From Bacillus mycoides (GTDB taxonomy: Bacteria; Bacillota; Bacilli; Bacillales; Bacillaceae_G), in the NCBI RefSeq assembly GCF_001757995.1, contig NZ_LXLV01000070.1, positions 241,137-305,136 of the forward strand: a stretch of 64,000 nt of DNA, in the 5' to 3' direction. A program made the position numbers and the translations under genes. Below the pieces are notes generated by a model, which worked only from the letters and a program-made list of their open reading frames with translations, was not told where the DNA came from and made no database searches. Below are positions 17,971 through 27,136 of this stretch, piece after piece; position 1 is the first letter of the stretch, and each line of letters begins with the position of its first letter.

Positions 17971-19188
17971 ATGAAGGCATATCGCTTTCCGCTTATTTTA
18001 TTATCTTCTATCCTAATTGGTGGTTTCATTGGTTATTTCATGGGTGCCGATGCAGTTGCTTTAAAGCCGCTTGGTGACATTTTCTTAAACTTAATGTTTA
18101 CGATTGTTGTACCGTTAGTGTTCTTTAGCATCGCGTCATCTATTGCTAATATGGATGGATTAAAACGTTTCGGTAAAATTATGTCTAGTATGGCTGGAAC
18201 TTTCTTATTTACAAGTATTTTAGCTGCTATTTTTATGATTATTATCGTGAAAGTATTCCCGCCAGCACAAGGTGTTGTATTAGAACTAACGCAGCCTGAT
18301 AAAGCTGAAAAAGCAGTTAGTGTTGCTGATCAAATTGTCGGTATCATAACAGTATCAGACTTCTCGAAGTTACTATCTCGTGAGAACATGTTAGCTCTTA
18401 TTTTCTTCTCTATTTTAATGGGAGTAGCAACTTCAGCAGTTGGAGAAAAAGGAAAGCCATTCGCTACATTCCTACAAGCTGGTGCAGAAATTTCAATGAA
18501 AGTTGTATCTTTCATTATGTACTACGCTCCAATCGGACTAGCTGCTTACTTCGCAGCATTAGTTGGTGAATTCGGACCACAACTTCTTGGAACTTACTTC
18601 CGAGCAGCAATGGTATACTATCCAGCGTCTCTTATTTACTTCTTTGTATTCTTTACTTTCTATGCGTACCTTGCTGGTCGCAAACAAGGTGTACAAATAT
18701 TTTGGAAGAACATGGTCTCTCCTACAGTTACATCACTTGCAACTTGTAGTAGTGCCGCAAGTATTCCAGCAAACTTAGACGCAACGAAGAAAATGGGTAT
18801 TTCTTCTGACGTTCGTGAAACAGTTGTCCTTCTTGGATCTACACTTCATAAAGACGGATCTGTTTTAGGCGGAGTATTAAAAATTGCTTTCTTATTCGGT
18901 ATTTTCAACATGGAATTCGAAGGACCGAAAACATTAGCAATTGCACTTGTTGTTTCTCTATTAGTAGGAACAGTAATGGGTGCTATTCCGGGCGGGGGTA
19001 TGATTGGTGAAATGTTAATCGTTTCTCTATATGGATTCCCACCAGAAGCATTGCCAATTATCGCAGCAATTAGTACAATCATCGATCCTCCTGCAACGAT
19101 GTTAAACGTAACAGGAGATAACGCTTGTGCCGTAATGACAGCTCGCCTTGTAGAAGGTAAGAACTGGATGAAAAATAAATTTGCTTAA
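17971..19188 (+). CDS. Dicarboxylate/amino acid:cation symporter (DAACS family)
   Basis: Sodium- or proton-coupled transporter for glutamate, aspartate or C4-dicarboxylates. The 405-aa protein has about eight membrane helices plus two re-entrant loops. The first loop shows TSLATCSSAASIPANLDATKKMG, the family's Ser-rich hairpin. The second contains GAIPGGGMIGEMLIVSLYG, and helix 8 holds DPPATMLNVTGDNACAVMTARLV, where the Asp and Asn form the substrate and sodium sites. ATG 17971 follows ATAGGAGGG. It is monocistronic with a strong terminator. Exact substrate preference is not readable. Confidence 0.93.
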   Translation: MKAYRFPLILLSSILIGGFIGYFMGADAVALKPLGDIFLNLMFTIVVPLVFFSIASSIANMDGLKRFGKIMSSMAGTFLFTSILAAIFMIIIVKVFPPAQGVVLELTQPDKAEKAVSVADQIVGIITVSDFSKLLSRENMLALIFFSILMGVATSAVGEKGKPFATFLQAGAEISMKVVSFIMYYAPIGLAAYFAALVGEFGPQLLGTYFRAAMVYYPASLIYFFVFFTFYAYLAGRKQGVQIFWKNMVSPTVTSLATCSSAASIPANLDATKKMGISSDVRETVVLLGSTLHKDGSVLGGVLKIAFLFGIFNMEFEGPKTLAIALVVSLLVGTVMGAIPGGGMIGEMLIVSLYGFPPEALPIIAAISTIIDPPATMLNVTGDNACAVMTARLVEGKNWMKNKFA

Positions 19189-19198
19189 TGTATAGAAA

Positions 19199-19229
19199 GA
19201 GGATGCTCGTTGGAGCATCCTCTTTTTGT
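19199..19229 (+). terminator. Terminator after the symporter
   Basis: GAGGATGCTC-gttg-GAGCATCCTC followed by TTTTTG. Confidence 0.93.
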
Positions 19230-19248
19230 TGTCATTTGTCAGTGAATC

Positions 19249-19345
19249 GATATATTGGAAAAATCGTTGATATATTTGAAGTTGTGATAGATATATCGGA
19301 AAAATCGTTGATATATTTGAAGTTGCGATAGATATATTAGCAAAA
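19249..19345. repeat. 41-bp tandem repeat, about 2.3 copies
   Basis: The word TCGTTGATATATTTGAAGTTG recurs with exactly 41-bp spacing (19264 and 19305), followed by a partial, diverged third copy. AT-rich and noncoding. Fragments of similar sequence occur near 6926 and 24129, which suggests a dispersed intergenic element. Confidence 0.75.
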
Positions 19346-19456
19346 CCGTTAATATAATCTCATCCCGCCACAAATTTGTTATAATCTTCACAAATATTCC
19401 ACACCTTTTATCCTTTCTCCGTACTATAATCATGTATGGAAAAGGAGATGGACATA

Positions 19457-20614
19457 ATGACTCAAAGCGCACCAGAATTTAAAGTTTTGCAAAGCATTGC
19501 ATTTCTTGCTGTCGTTTTGCAAAGTTCCTTATTATATACAATGAATCAAGGGAATATCTTACTCGAGCAATCTCTCATCATGGGGATGCTATTTAATCTA
19601 GCAAAGTTTTCAGCACCTGCATTCATATTTATCGTCGGATTTCACTTAATTCGTCAATATACGAAACAACTAGTATATACAGAATATCTTTATGAAAAAG
19701 CCGCACATCTACTCATTCCTTATTTCTTCTGGTCTATTCTTTACTTATTAACAACAAACGAAATCGTTACAGTACAAAGTGGAATAAAAAGTTTATTACT
19801 TGGAACAGCCGCACCTCATCTTTGGTACGTTATTATGATGTTCCAAATTCATTTATTGTTCCCTTTACTATGTACACTATTTTATTGGTTTCAAAAACGA
19901 ACAGAAAATAAAAAAGACATATATAAATATATGACCATTTTCGCTTGTCTATATTTCCTTTTAATGTGGTACTCTTCTCACTACATTTTCAATGGAGAGA
20001 AATTGACTAGTTCGACCATTTTACATTACACAGATCGTTCTTTCTTCTTCTATTCATTCTATTTCGTTATGGGGGGAATTGCTGCTGTAGCATTAAAAAC
20101 TTGGCGTTTATTCGTCATGAAACATATCCCGCTTATAACAATCTTATTCTTCATTTTATTTTTATTTATCAATTATGAGTTATTTAGTTTTTACGGCGTG
20201 AACTCTATTCATTTAACTGTTTCTACCTATTTAAAACCATCTATGTTTCTATATATCGTATGCGAAATTATCATACTATACGTGTTATCTATTACAATTG
20301 TACAGCGACGTGGTTTCTTATATAAAGCTTTACGTTTCATCGGAAACTACACGTACGGTGCTTATTTAGCTCATTTTTTCTTCTTACAGCTATGTACAAA
20401 ATTTCTTTCCTTATTCACACTACAAGAAAACACAATATTATATAGCCTATTACTATTTATATTAACGGCCACTCTCTCTATTTCAGCAATGGTCGTTTGC
20501 AGCATACTACCATTTCATATGTGGATTACAGGACCTTCCCCTACAACTAAGATGAAATGGACGATTCTTTCAATCCGGAAGAATCACGAAAAACTATTCA
20601 AACCATATCTTTGA
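19457..20614 (+). CDS. Membrane acyltransferase (acyltransferase-3 family)
   Basis: A 385-aa integral membrane protein of the acyltransferase-3 type, which moves acetyl or other acyl groups to surface glycans or small molecules. About ten hydrophobic helices run through it. The N-terminal helix resembles the family pattern but the usual RxxA-H motif is weak. Segments AHLLIPYFFWSILYLL and HLWYVIMMFQIHLLFP (the W-Y-xxxLQ-type element) and the late YTYGAYLAHFFFLQL are characteristic. ATG 19457 is preferred over 19436 because AAAAGGAG lies just upstream of it. The substrate is unknown. Confidence 0.85.
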   Translation: MTQSAPEFKVLQSIAFLAVVLQSSLLYTMNQGNILLEQSLIMGMLFNLAKFSAPAFIFIVGFHLIRQYTKQLVYTEYLYEKAAHLLIPYFFWSILYLLTTNEIVTVQSGIKSLLLGTAAPHLWYVIMMFQIHLLFPLLCTLFYWFQKRTENKKDIYKYMTIFACLYFLLMWYSSHYIFNGEKLTSSTILHYTDRSFFFYSFYFVMGGIAAVALKTWRLFVMKHIPLITILFFILFLFINYELFSFYGVNSIHLTVSTYLKPSMFLYIVCEIIILYVLSITIVQRRGFLYKALRFIGNYTYGAYLAHFFFLQLCTKFLSLFTLQENTILYSLLLFILTATLSISAMVVCSILPFHMWITGPSPTTKMKWTILSIRKNHEKLFKPYL

Positions 20615-20656
20615 TATAATAGTATTTCATACGAGAAAAGAAAGTGAGAGAAACCT

Positions 20657-21037
20657 ATGATCAATCAAGTTGGACAAATTATGTTATATGTAAACAATCA
20701 AGATGAAGCAGTACAATTTTGGACAGAAAAAGTAGGGTTTCATATCGTTGCTGAAGAAAATAACGGCCAAGGATTCCGATGGATTGAAATTGCTCCAACA
20801 AACGAAGCAGGAACAAGCATCGTCCTTCACGATAAAGCGTTAATCGCGAAGATGCAGCCTGAATTAAACTTAAATACACCTTCTCTAATGTTCTTCTCTA
20901 ATAACTTAGATCAACTTTATAAAGATCTTTCTGAGAAAAATGTTACAGTTGGACAAGTTGTAGATTTACCTACAGGTAGAGCATTCAACTTTGCTGACAG
21001 CGAACAAAACTACTTTGCAGTTATGGAAAAGAAATAA
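20657..21037 (+). CDS. VOC-family (glyoxalase/bleomycin-resistance fold) protein
   Basis: A 126-aa protein with two beta-alpha-beta-beta-beta modules. Module one has QIMLYVNNQDEAVQFWTEKVGFHIVAEE, and the second ends with LPTGRAFNFADSEQNYFAVMEK. VOC proteins include lyases, isomerases, dioxygenases and drug-binding proteins, usually with metal ligands. The Glu near the end of each module could serve, but no specific function follows from this. ATG 20657 has an AAAGTGAGAG site. It is 42 bp after the acyltransferase and may share its transcript. Confidence 0.87.
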   Translation: MINQVGQIMLYVNNQDEAVQFWTEKVGFHIVAEENNGQGFRWIEIAPTNEAGTSIVLHDKALIAKMQPELNLNTPSLMFFSNNLDQLYKDLSEKNVTVGQVVDLPTGRAFNFADSEQNYFAVMEKK

Positions 21038-21041
21038 GAAA

Positions 21042-21091
21042 AAGCTATCCGAAAAGGTCATAATAAAACCTTTTATCCGGATAGCTTCTTT
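21042..21091. terminator. Bidirectional terminator between the VOC gene and yhgE
   Basis: Arms AAGCTATCCG / CGGATAGCTT, with an inner AAAAGGT / ACCTTTT stem and flanking A/T runs, between convergent genes. Confidence 0.88.
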
Positions 21092-21093
21092 TA

Positions 21094-23094
21094 TTAAGAA
21101 ACTTGCTCTGCATTCGTTTCCTTATGCTGTATATGACTCGTAACCCATGTGATTCCACCAGCAACAACGAGGTAGCATAACAATATTAAAATTTGCATTC
21201 GTAGTTGCGACCAATCTCCTAAAGAAATAACATCTTGTAATCCTCTAAGAGAATGAGACATTGGGAGAAACTGTCCAATTTTGCTAAGCACAGCTATATT
21301 TAACTCTCCTGGGAAAGTACCTCCGCTCGTCGCTAATTGAAGAACGAGAAGCGTTACCGCTGCGAACTTCCCAACAATGCCGAATACCGTTACTAACATA
21401 AGAATAAATGTCATGAACGTAAAGGAAATAATAATACTTGATAAAACGAACAGTGGTACACTTACAACTTCTAATTTCATAATTCCAAGCACAACCGCAT
21501 CTACAAGGAATGCTTGAATTAATCCAATTAAATATACTAAGCCTAATTTATTTACAAAATGTACCGTTCCGCTTACCTTCATATTTTGTCTACGTCCAAG
21601 AGGTAAAATATTTGATGCCATAATTCCACCAACATAAAAGGCAAGGGATAAGAAATATGGCGCAATTCCTGAACCGTAGTTAGGTACGTCAGAAACTGTT
21701 GATTTCACTAATTGAACTGGCTCTGAGAACATCGCATTGCGCGCATCATCATTACGAACATCAGCTATCTTCTCTGCACCCTCTCCCAATTTCGTAGAAA
21801 GTTCCTTCGCACCATCATCAAGTTTAATAAGTCCATCAGTTAACTTCCCAGTACCATTATTTAGGTCCGTTCCACCACTTGCAAGCTGATTTACACCTTC
21901 TTGTAATGATGTAAATCCATTTCCCCACTTCGTAAATCCATCAGCTAAATTCGAAGTACCATCTGCTATTTTTTTCGTTCCAGCCGTAGCTTCACTTAAC
22001 TTAACACCAAATGTATTCATACCTTCTTCGATCTTATGTTGACCATCAGCTAATTTCTTCGCAAATTGCGTCACTTGTTGTTGGCTATTATTCAAAGTAT
22101 TTGTTGCTTTAGCTAATCCATTAGAAGTATCGACGATTTTTTGAAAAGCAGGATCTTGCTGTGCTTCTGGATGACTTTTCATGTACTCCTCTAATTGCTT
22201 CTTCATACTACTTGCCGCATCATCCGCTTTTACTTGTCCCTCAGCAAGTTTCTCACTTCCGTTCACCCATTCATTTGTACCGGCACTTAATTCACTAACT
22301 CCTGATTGTAAAGTTTTTTCACCTTGCGCTAGTAACTCCATACCACTATGAAGTGATGTCGCTCCTTGACTAAGCTCATTTGCTCCCCCTGTTAACGCCG
22401 ATTGGCTAGAGGCAAGCTTACCACTTCCTTCTTTCAACTTCACTGTCCCGTCACTTAAACGATGAATACCATCTGCAAGCTGATTCGCCCCATTTTTTGC
22501 ATCCGTCGTTCCTTCATGTAACTTCTCAGCACCATTACTTGCATCACTCAATCCTTGCGCCAAATCTTGAAACTTTGAAAAGACACCTTCTGTATAAGAT
22601 TTCGTAATACTATTTGAGATTTTTGTTTTCATATTTTCAACAGCTGTCGTCCCAATTTGAGCTGCTACAAAGTTTTTACCTGGATTTACTTTATACTGCA
22701 ATTGTGCCGGCTCTGGTTTCTCATCCATAAGTGTACTTACCTTTTTAGAGAAATCCTCTGGAATCGTAACAACCATATAATACTTGTCTTCTTTGAGCCC
22801 CTCATCAGCATTTTTTTCTGATACGAAATGAAAAGCCAGTTCCTTATTCTCTTTTAAATTTTTAACAAAATCGTCTCCTGCATGAATTGTTTTTTCATCC
22901 ATCGCAGCACCCTTATCTAAATTCACAACCGCAACAGGTAATTTATCTAATCGTCCGTATGGATCCCAATATCCAGCTAAGAAGAATCCTGAATAAATTA
23001 AAGGAACGATTAACAAAAAAATTAAAGCGATACGTCCATGTTTATGGTTCCACATCGCCTTCCAATCTTTAAATATAAGTTGAATTCCCTTCAT
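21094..23094 (-). CDS. yhgE: YhgE/Pip-family membrane protein
   Basis: Large membrane protein of 666 aa related to the phage infection protein Pip and to type VII accessory EsaA-like proteins. There is an N-terminal transmembrane helix (about 20-42), and then the conserved PVAVVNLDKGA extracellular segment. Residues about 150-470 form a long helical region with repeated Leu-x-x-Gly units (LADG, LSDG, LAEG, LTDG). About five or six C-terminal helices resemble an ABC-2 permease. ATG 23094 has GGAGAAGGAG upstream. A LysR gene diverges 136 bp away and may regulate it. The molecular function is unresolved in the family. Confidence 0.9.
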   Translation of the reverse strand: MKGIQLIFKDWKAMWNHKHGRIALIFLLIVPLIYSGFFLAGYWDPYGRLDKLPVAVVNLDKGAAMDEKTIHAGDDFVKNLKENKELAFHFVSEKNADEGLKEDKYYMVVTIPEDFSKKVSTLMDEKPEPAQLQYKVNPGKNFVAAQIGTTAVENMKTKISNSITKSYTEGVFSKFQDLAQGLSDASNGAEKLHEGTTDAKNGANQLADGIHRLSDGTVKLKEGSGKLASSQSALTGGANELSQGATSLHSGMELLAQGEKTLQSGVSELSAGTNEWVNGSEKLAEGQVKADDAASSMKKQLEEYMKSHPEAQQDPAFQKIVDTSNGLAKATNTLNNSQQQVTQFAKKLADGQHKIEEGMNTFGVKLSEATAGTKKIADGTSNLADGFTKWGNGFTSLQEGVNQLASGGTDLNNGTGKLTDGLIKLDDGAKELSTKLGEGAEKIADVRNDDARNAMFSEPVQLVKSTVSDVPNYGSGIAPYFLSLAFYVGGIMASNILPLGRRQNMKVSGTVHFVNKLGLVYLIGLIQAFLVDAVVLGIMKLEVVSVPLFVLSSIIISFTFMTFILMLVTVFGIVGKFAAVTLLVLQLATSGGTFPGELNIAVLSKIGQFLPMSHSLRGLQDVISLGDWSQLRMQILILLCYLVVAGGITWVTSHIQHKETNAEQVS

Positions 23095-23230
23095 GAAACA
23101 TACTCCTTCTCCTAATTTAACACCCTTCCGAATGGTTTAACAGATTTACTATACACGTCACTTTCCATACTGTATAATACATCTTTAATTATCAATTCAT
23201 TCCTTTTGGTCTATAGAAAGGAGATTCGAA

Positions 23231-24115
23231 ATGGAACTTCTTCAATTAAAGTACTTTCAGACAGTCGCACGATTAGAACATATGACAAAAGCGGCTGAAG
23301 AATTGCATATCGCGCAACCTTCACTCAGCAAAACAATCGCTAGACTAGAAAAGGACTTAGGCGTTCCATTATTTGATCGCCAAGGTCGACAGATTACATT
23401 AAACTCTTTCGGAAAAGTATTTTTAAAACGAGTAGAACGTATTTTTCATGAATTAAGTGAAGGAGAAAGAGAAATTAAAGATTTAGCTGAATTACAACAA
23501 GGCTCTATTACATTGGCCGTTTCTATTCCGAGAATATTACCGGAACTACTCGGTTCTTTTTTACTAGAACATCCTAACGTTCGATTCCAGCAGTTTCTCG
23601 CATCTACTCCTTCTATGAAACGACAACTAGATAATATGGAAATTGACTTTTGTATTTCCTCCGTACCGATTGAAGGAGAAGAAGTTGTTTGGGAGCCACT
23701 TATTACAGAAGAAATTTTCTTAGTCGTTCCTTCAGGGCATCGTTTATCAAACCGCGAAAGTATTCATCTGCATGAAGTAAAAGACGAAGCGTTCATTAGT
23801 ATGAACACTGGTTACGGCTTCCGACACTTAACAGATGAATTTTGTAAAGAGGCTGGTTTCACTCCGCATATCGCTTTTGAAGTAGATGAACCAACTGTTA
23901 TTAGCGATTTAATAAAGCAAGGACTTGGCATTGCTTTTGTTCCAAGCTTAACGCTATTAAAAAACTCTACTTTAGCATCAAACAAGCTGCGTATTATTGC
24001 ACCCGCTTGTAAGCGAACAATTGGCTTAAGTTGGTCAAAGAAACGTTACTTATCAAAAACCGCCCAGCAATTTCGTGAGTTTGTGATTGATTACTTCTCT
24101 AATATTAGGACGTAA
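23231..24115 (+). CDS. LysR-family transcriptional regulator
   Basis: A 294-aa LysR regulator. The N-terminal winged HTH reads LKYFQTVARLEHMTKAAEELHIAQPSLSKTIARLEKDLGVPLFDRQGR, the family's best conserved stretch. The C-terminal two-lobed effector domain contains FCISSVPIEG and LIKQGLGIAFVPSLTLL. ATG 23231 follows AAAGGAG. It is divergently transcribed from yhgE, the usual arrangement for a LysR regulator and its target, so control of yhgE is a reasonable inference. The effector is unknown. Confidence 0.93.
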   Translation: MELLQLKYFQTVARLEHMTKAAEELHIAQPSLSKTIARLEKDLGVPLFDRQGRQITLNSFGKVFLKRVERIFHELSEGEREIKDLAELQQGSITLAVSIPRILPELLGSFLLEHPNVRFQQFLASTPSMKRQLDNMEIDFCISSVPIEGEEVVWEPLITEEIFLVVPSGHRLSNRESIHLHEVKDEAFISMNTGYGFRHLTDEFCKEAGFTPHIAFEVDEPTVISDLIKQGLGIAFVPSLTLLKNSTLASNKLRIIAPACKRTIGLSWSKKRYLSKTAQQFREFVIDYFSNIRT

Positions 24116-24174
24116 AGTTATATAAACGCTTTTTAAAATATATCGATTTATCAACAAATAACGAAAACATAAAA

Positions 24175-24205
24175 AGGCGCCACCTCTTAGGATGGCACCT
24201 TCTAT
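24175..24205. terminator. Bidirectional terminator after the LysR gene
   Basis: AAGGCGCCA / TGGCACCTT imperfect stem with A and T tracts on the two sides, between convergent genes. Confidence 0.8.
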
Positions 24206-25287
24206 TTTTTACTCTTCTCCAATTCCATTTCAGCCAAAAGCGGTAGTACGTTATCGAAAATATGTGTATTATTATTCTCACCTGCTACATATCCACCATA
24301 ATATCTACTAAATACATTATCATTGCGGAATGTAGCCATCCGCTCATACAATTTCTTCGCAAACTTTGTATCACCTGTTTGTAGTACGTACAAAATTGTT
24401 AATCCGTAAGATGCTGGTGATTCATAGTTCACAGCTTGTTTTCCCGTTTCTAAGTTATAACGACCGTATAACTTTCCGTCTTCGCGAAATTTCTTCTTTA
24501 TAAATTCCAAATAAGCATCTGATGAAAGACCGCCTAAACTACGATGATAAGCAACGTATGATTGATCAATAAGATTCACTTCTTTATCATACGTAAATGT
24601 CCCATCATCTTTATACTCTTTCGGGAATGCCCAGCCCTGCCTTGGATAATCAGCTAAAAACTGAACAACTTCCTGATACTGCTGTGCAGAAATTTTCCCG
24701 TACTTTTTCATATAAGAGAATGCATGAGGATTTATGTAAGATGTTGTTGCAAAGTTATTTTGTTTCCCTGCATCTGCATCGTAATAATCAACGTAATAAT
24801 TACCTTTTTTATTATAACGAAGTACAGAATCACTCAATTGATCTGCAAGGTTTTTGTAGCGATCTTCCTTGTACATTTCATAAGCACGATATAATTGTTC
24901 TATAATACGAAGATCATCGATAAGTGCATTAGTAGCCGACTGCATTTCTCCCTTTTCAGAGATTTTCCATATAACGATGCGATCCTTGTGTACAAAGTTA
25001 TTTTGAATAACCTTCACTTGTTCATCAAATAAAGCTTGATCATCTTTATCAAGTGTATATTGTAGCCATAACCCTGCAGATTCTGATAAAGCTTCACGAC
25101 CCTTCGCTTCACCCTTACCTGCCTTTGTATCCTCTAAGCGATACGTTGCAAGTGTTCCATTTTCATTCACCATATGTCGTAAAATAAAATGCTCGGTACG
25201 ATTTCCTTGTAAAGCTGACCAAAATACAACTCCACCTAAAGCGATTAAGAGAATAACCCCAATCCCTATATATAAACGTTTTCGCAA
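24202..25287 (-). CDS. Membrane-anchored GH8-like glycosidase-fold protein
   Basis: A 361-aa protein with an N-terminal membrane anchor or signal (IGIGVILLIALGGVVFW) and an all-helical (alpha/alpha)6-type domain. SESAGLWLQYTL resembles the catalytic-Glu region of glycoside hydrolase family 8, and ATNALIDDLRIIEQLYRAYEMY its Asp-containing helix. TSYINPHAFSYM and NYESPASYGLTILYVL complete the barrel. I place the start at TTG 25287: the ribosome site GGGAGGTGA overlaps the upstream GTG 25296 and fits only the TTG. The glycan target is unknown; a cell-wall or exopolysaccharide role is inference. Confidence 0.75.
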   Translation of the reverse strand: MRKRLYIGIGVILLIALGGVVFWSALQGNRTEHFILRHMVNENGTLATYRLEDTKAGKGEAKGREALSESAGLWLQYTLDKDDQALFDEQVKVIQNNFVHKDRIVIWKISEKGEMQSATNALIDDLRIIEQLYRAYEMYKEDRYKNLADQLSDSVLRYNKKGNYYVDYYDADAGKQNNFATTSYINPHAFSYMKKYGKISAQQYQEVVQFLADYPRQGWAFPKEYKDDGTFTYDKEVNLIDQSYVAYHRSLGGLSSDAYLEFIKKKFREDGKLYGRYNLETGKQAVNYESPASYGLTILYVLQTGDTKFAKKLYERMATFRNDNVFSRYYGGYVAGENNNTHIFDNVLPLLAEMELEKSKK

Positions 25288-25340
25288 ACTCTTCACCTCC
25301 CTAGTAAGGCTAACCTTAATTTTACCAGAACATACGCAAA

Positions 25341-25368
25341 TATAAAAAAGACAATCCGTTAGATTGTC
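25341..25368 (-). terminator. Terminator of the 49-aa gene
   Basis: Minus strand GACAATC-TAACG-GATTGTC followed by TTTTTTATA. Confidence 0.85.
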
Positions 25369-25377
25369 TCTCCCACC

Positions 25378-25527
25378 TTATCCTTCGCAAGCCTCTTTAG
25401 AAGGTCTATATAGCGATTCCACAAGTCGATCATATTCACGACGCGTAATTTCTTTATTATACAATTTTAATAATAAATCTCTATGCTCTCTTGAAAATGC
25501 CATCTTTTTAATGACTTCAGGATACAT
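25378..25527 (-). CDS. Small protein of 49 aa, unknown function
   Basis: ATG 25527 follows GGAGAGGGTG. The 49-residue product (begins MYPEVIKKMAFSREHR, ends RPSKEACEG) is charged, helical and soluble in appearance, without signal or membrane segment. A terminator lies 9 bp after its stop. It sits between the GH8-like gene and cydA. Ribosome site, codon structure and dedicated terminator argue that it is a real gene. I do not recognise a family. Confidence 0.65.
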   Translation of the reverse strand: MYPEVIKKMAFSREHRDLLLKLYNKEITRREYDRLVESLYRPSKEACEG

Positions 25528-25780
25528 AAAACACCCTCTCCATTTCACATAAACTTCTTCATCCCGGAAATAGAACTTACGTTCGCATAAAAGGTTATAA
25601 AAGATTCAGCCCTAAAAAACAAATAAAATATTATCAAATATTAATTTCTTTCTTTTTTGAATATATCGATATTATATTACCATACTCATTTTTTAAATAC
25701 ATATATATTTTTGGCAGTTTTTTGAATAAATCTTCCAATTCAATCAGAAAATAATGGCAAAAAAGAAGAGGAGTATACAT

Positions 25781-27136
25781 ATGGATACCGTAACATTAGC
25801 AAGGGCATTTTTTGGTTCTTCATTGGCATTCCACATTATCTTTGCAACGCTTGGAGTCGGGCTTTCTTTAATGATTTTTATAAGTGAAATACTCTATCAC
25901 TGGAAGAAAGATTCCGACTATGCCATTATGGCAAAAAGATGGACAAAGGCTTTTGCTATCCTTCTCGGTGTAGCAATTCCAACTGGAACAATTGTTGGTG
26001 TACAAATTTCACTTCTTTGGCCTGGTTTCGCCAAAATTGTTGGTCAAGTTATTTCCGTTCCGTTTCAAATTGAGATTTTCGCCTTCTTTTTAGAGGCTTT
26101 ATTCATGTCTATTTATGTATATGCAGCTGATAAACTACCTCCAGTTATGAGATTAATCTCGCTATTTTTCGTTATGATTGGTGCCACTGCATCCGCCGTG
26201 CTTATTACATCAGCAAATACATGGATGAATACACCTGCGGGCTTTTCAATGGGGCCAGATGGCTCAGTTTTTAACGTTGATCCGTGGAAAGCATTCTTTA
26301 ATCCGAGCTTTGGCACAAGTGCATTCCACGTCGTTATTACAGCTTATACAACTGGAGCAGCTGTTATCGCTTCTATCGCTGGATTTAAATTATTAAAGAA
26401 AAATTTAAGTGCGCGTGAAATTGCTTACCATAAAAAAGGATTACTGCTAGGGCTTGTCGTTACATTTATCACAGGTGCTACGATGTGGCTTTCAGGACAC
26501 GAATCTGCTATTGCCTTACATAAACATTCACCTGAAAAACTAGCATCTGCTGAAGCTTTGTTTGAAACGACATCACACGCTCCGTTATCGCTTGGCGGGG
26601 TTGTGGATCCTAACACACTTGAACTAAACTATGCACTCGAAATTCCGAACATGCTTAGCTTATTAGTGGGACTAGACCCTAGCACCGTTGTAAAAGGTCT
26701 AAAGGAATTCCCGCGAGAAACGTGGCCACCATTTTACACACATACACTGTTCAACTTAATGGTCGGCACTGCTGCCTTTACCTTTGCAGTTGCAGCTATT
26801 GCCCTCTTATATTGGTACTTTGTTTACCGAAAAAAAGGAGTAGAGTTACCGAAGTGGCTTCTTTGGGGAGCTGCCGCCTGTGGACCCGTTATGTTGCTCG
26901 GTATTGAATTCGGATGGATTTTTAGTTGTAGTGGTCGTCAGCCATGGACAATTTATGGCATGCAACGCACGGTAGATGCTTCTACACGCGCTGATTTCGT
27001 CGGTCCTTTATTTGCTTTATTCATCATTTTATATATTGGACTCGGTATTTTAACAGTCTTTGTACTACGGACATTCTTTAAGAAACATCCGTTAAAGAAT
27101 GATTTACATCACGAAGGAGGCGATTCTCGTGCATGA
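25781..27136 (+). CDS. cydA: Cytochrome bd quinol oxidase subunit I
   Basis: Heme-bearing subunit of the cytochrome bd terminal oxidase, which reduces oxygen with electrons from menaquinol. The 451-aa protein begins MDTVTLARAFFGSSLAFHIIFATLGVG, with the conserved heme-ligand His. It has WLSGHESA-type segments in the quinol loop and the diagnostic SGRQPWTIYGMQRT. It is of the short Q-loop type found in Firmicutes. ATG 25781 is chosen over 25754 because AGAGGAG precedes it at 7 bp. It overlaps cydB by 8 bp. No cydCD genes follow. Confidence 0.95.
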   Translation: MDTVTLARAFFGSSLAFHIIFATLGVGLSLMIFISEILYHWKKDSDYAIMAKRWTKAFAILLGVAIPTGTIVGVQISLLWPGFAKIVGQVISVPFQIEIFAFFLEALFMSIYVYAADKLPPVMRLISLFFVMIGATASAVLITSANTWMNTPAGFSMGPDGSVFNVDPWKAFFNPSFGTSAFHVVITAYTTGAAVIASIAGFKLLKKNLSAREIAYHKKGLLLGLVVTFITGATMWLSGHESAIALHKHSPEKLASAEALFETTSHAPLSLGGVVDPNTLELNYALEIPNMLSLLVGLDPSTVVKGLKEFPRETWPPFYTHTLFNLMVGTAAFTFAVAAIALLYWYFVYRKKGVELPKWLLWGAAACGPVMLLGIEFGWIFSCSGRQPWTIYGMQRTVDASTRADFVGPLFALFIILYIGLGILTVFVLRTFFKKHPLKNDLHHEGGDSRA

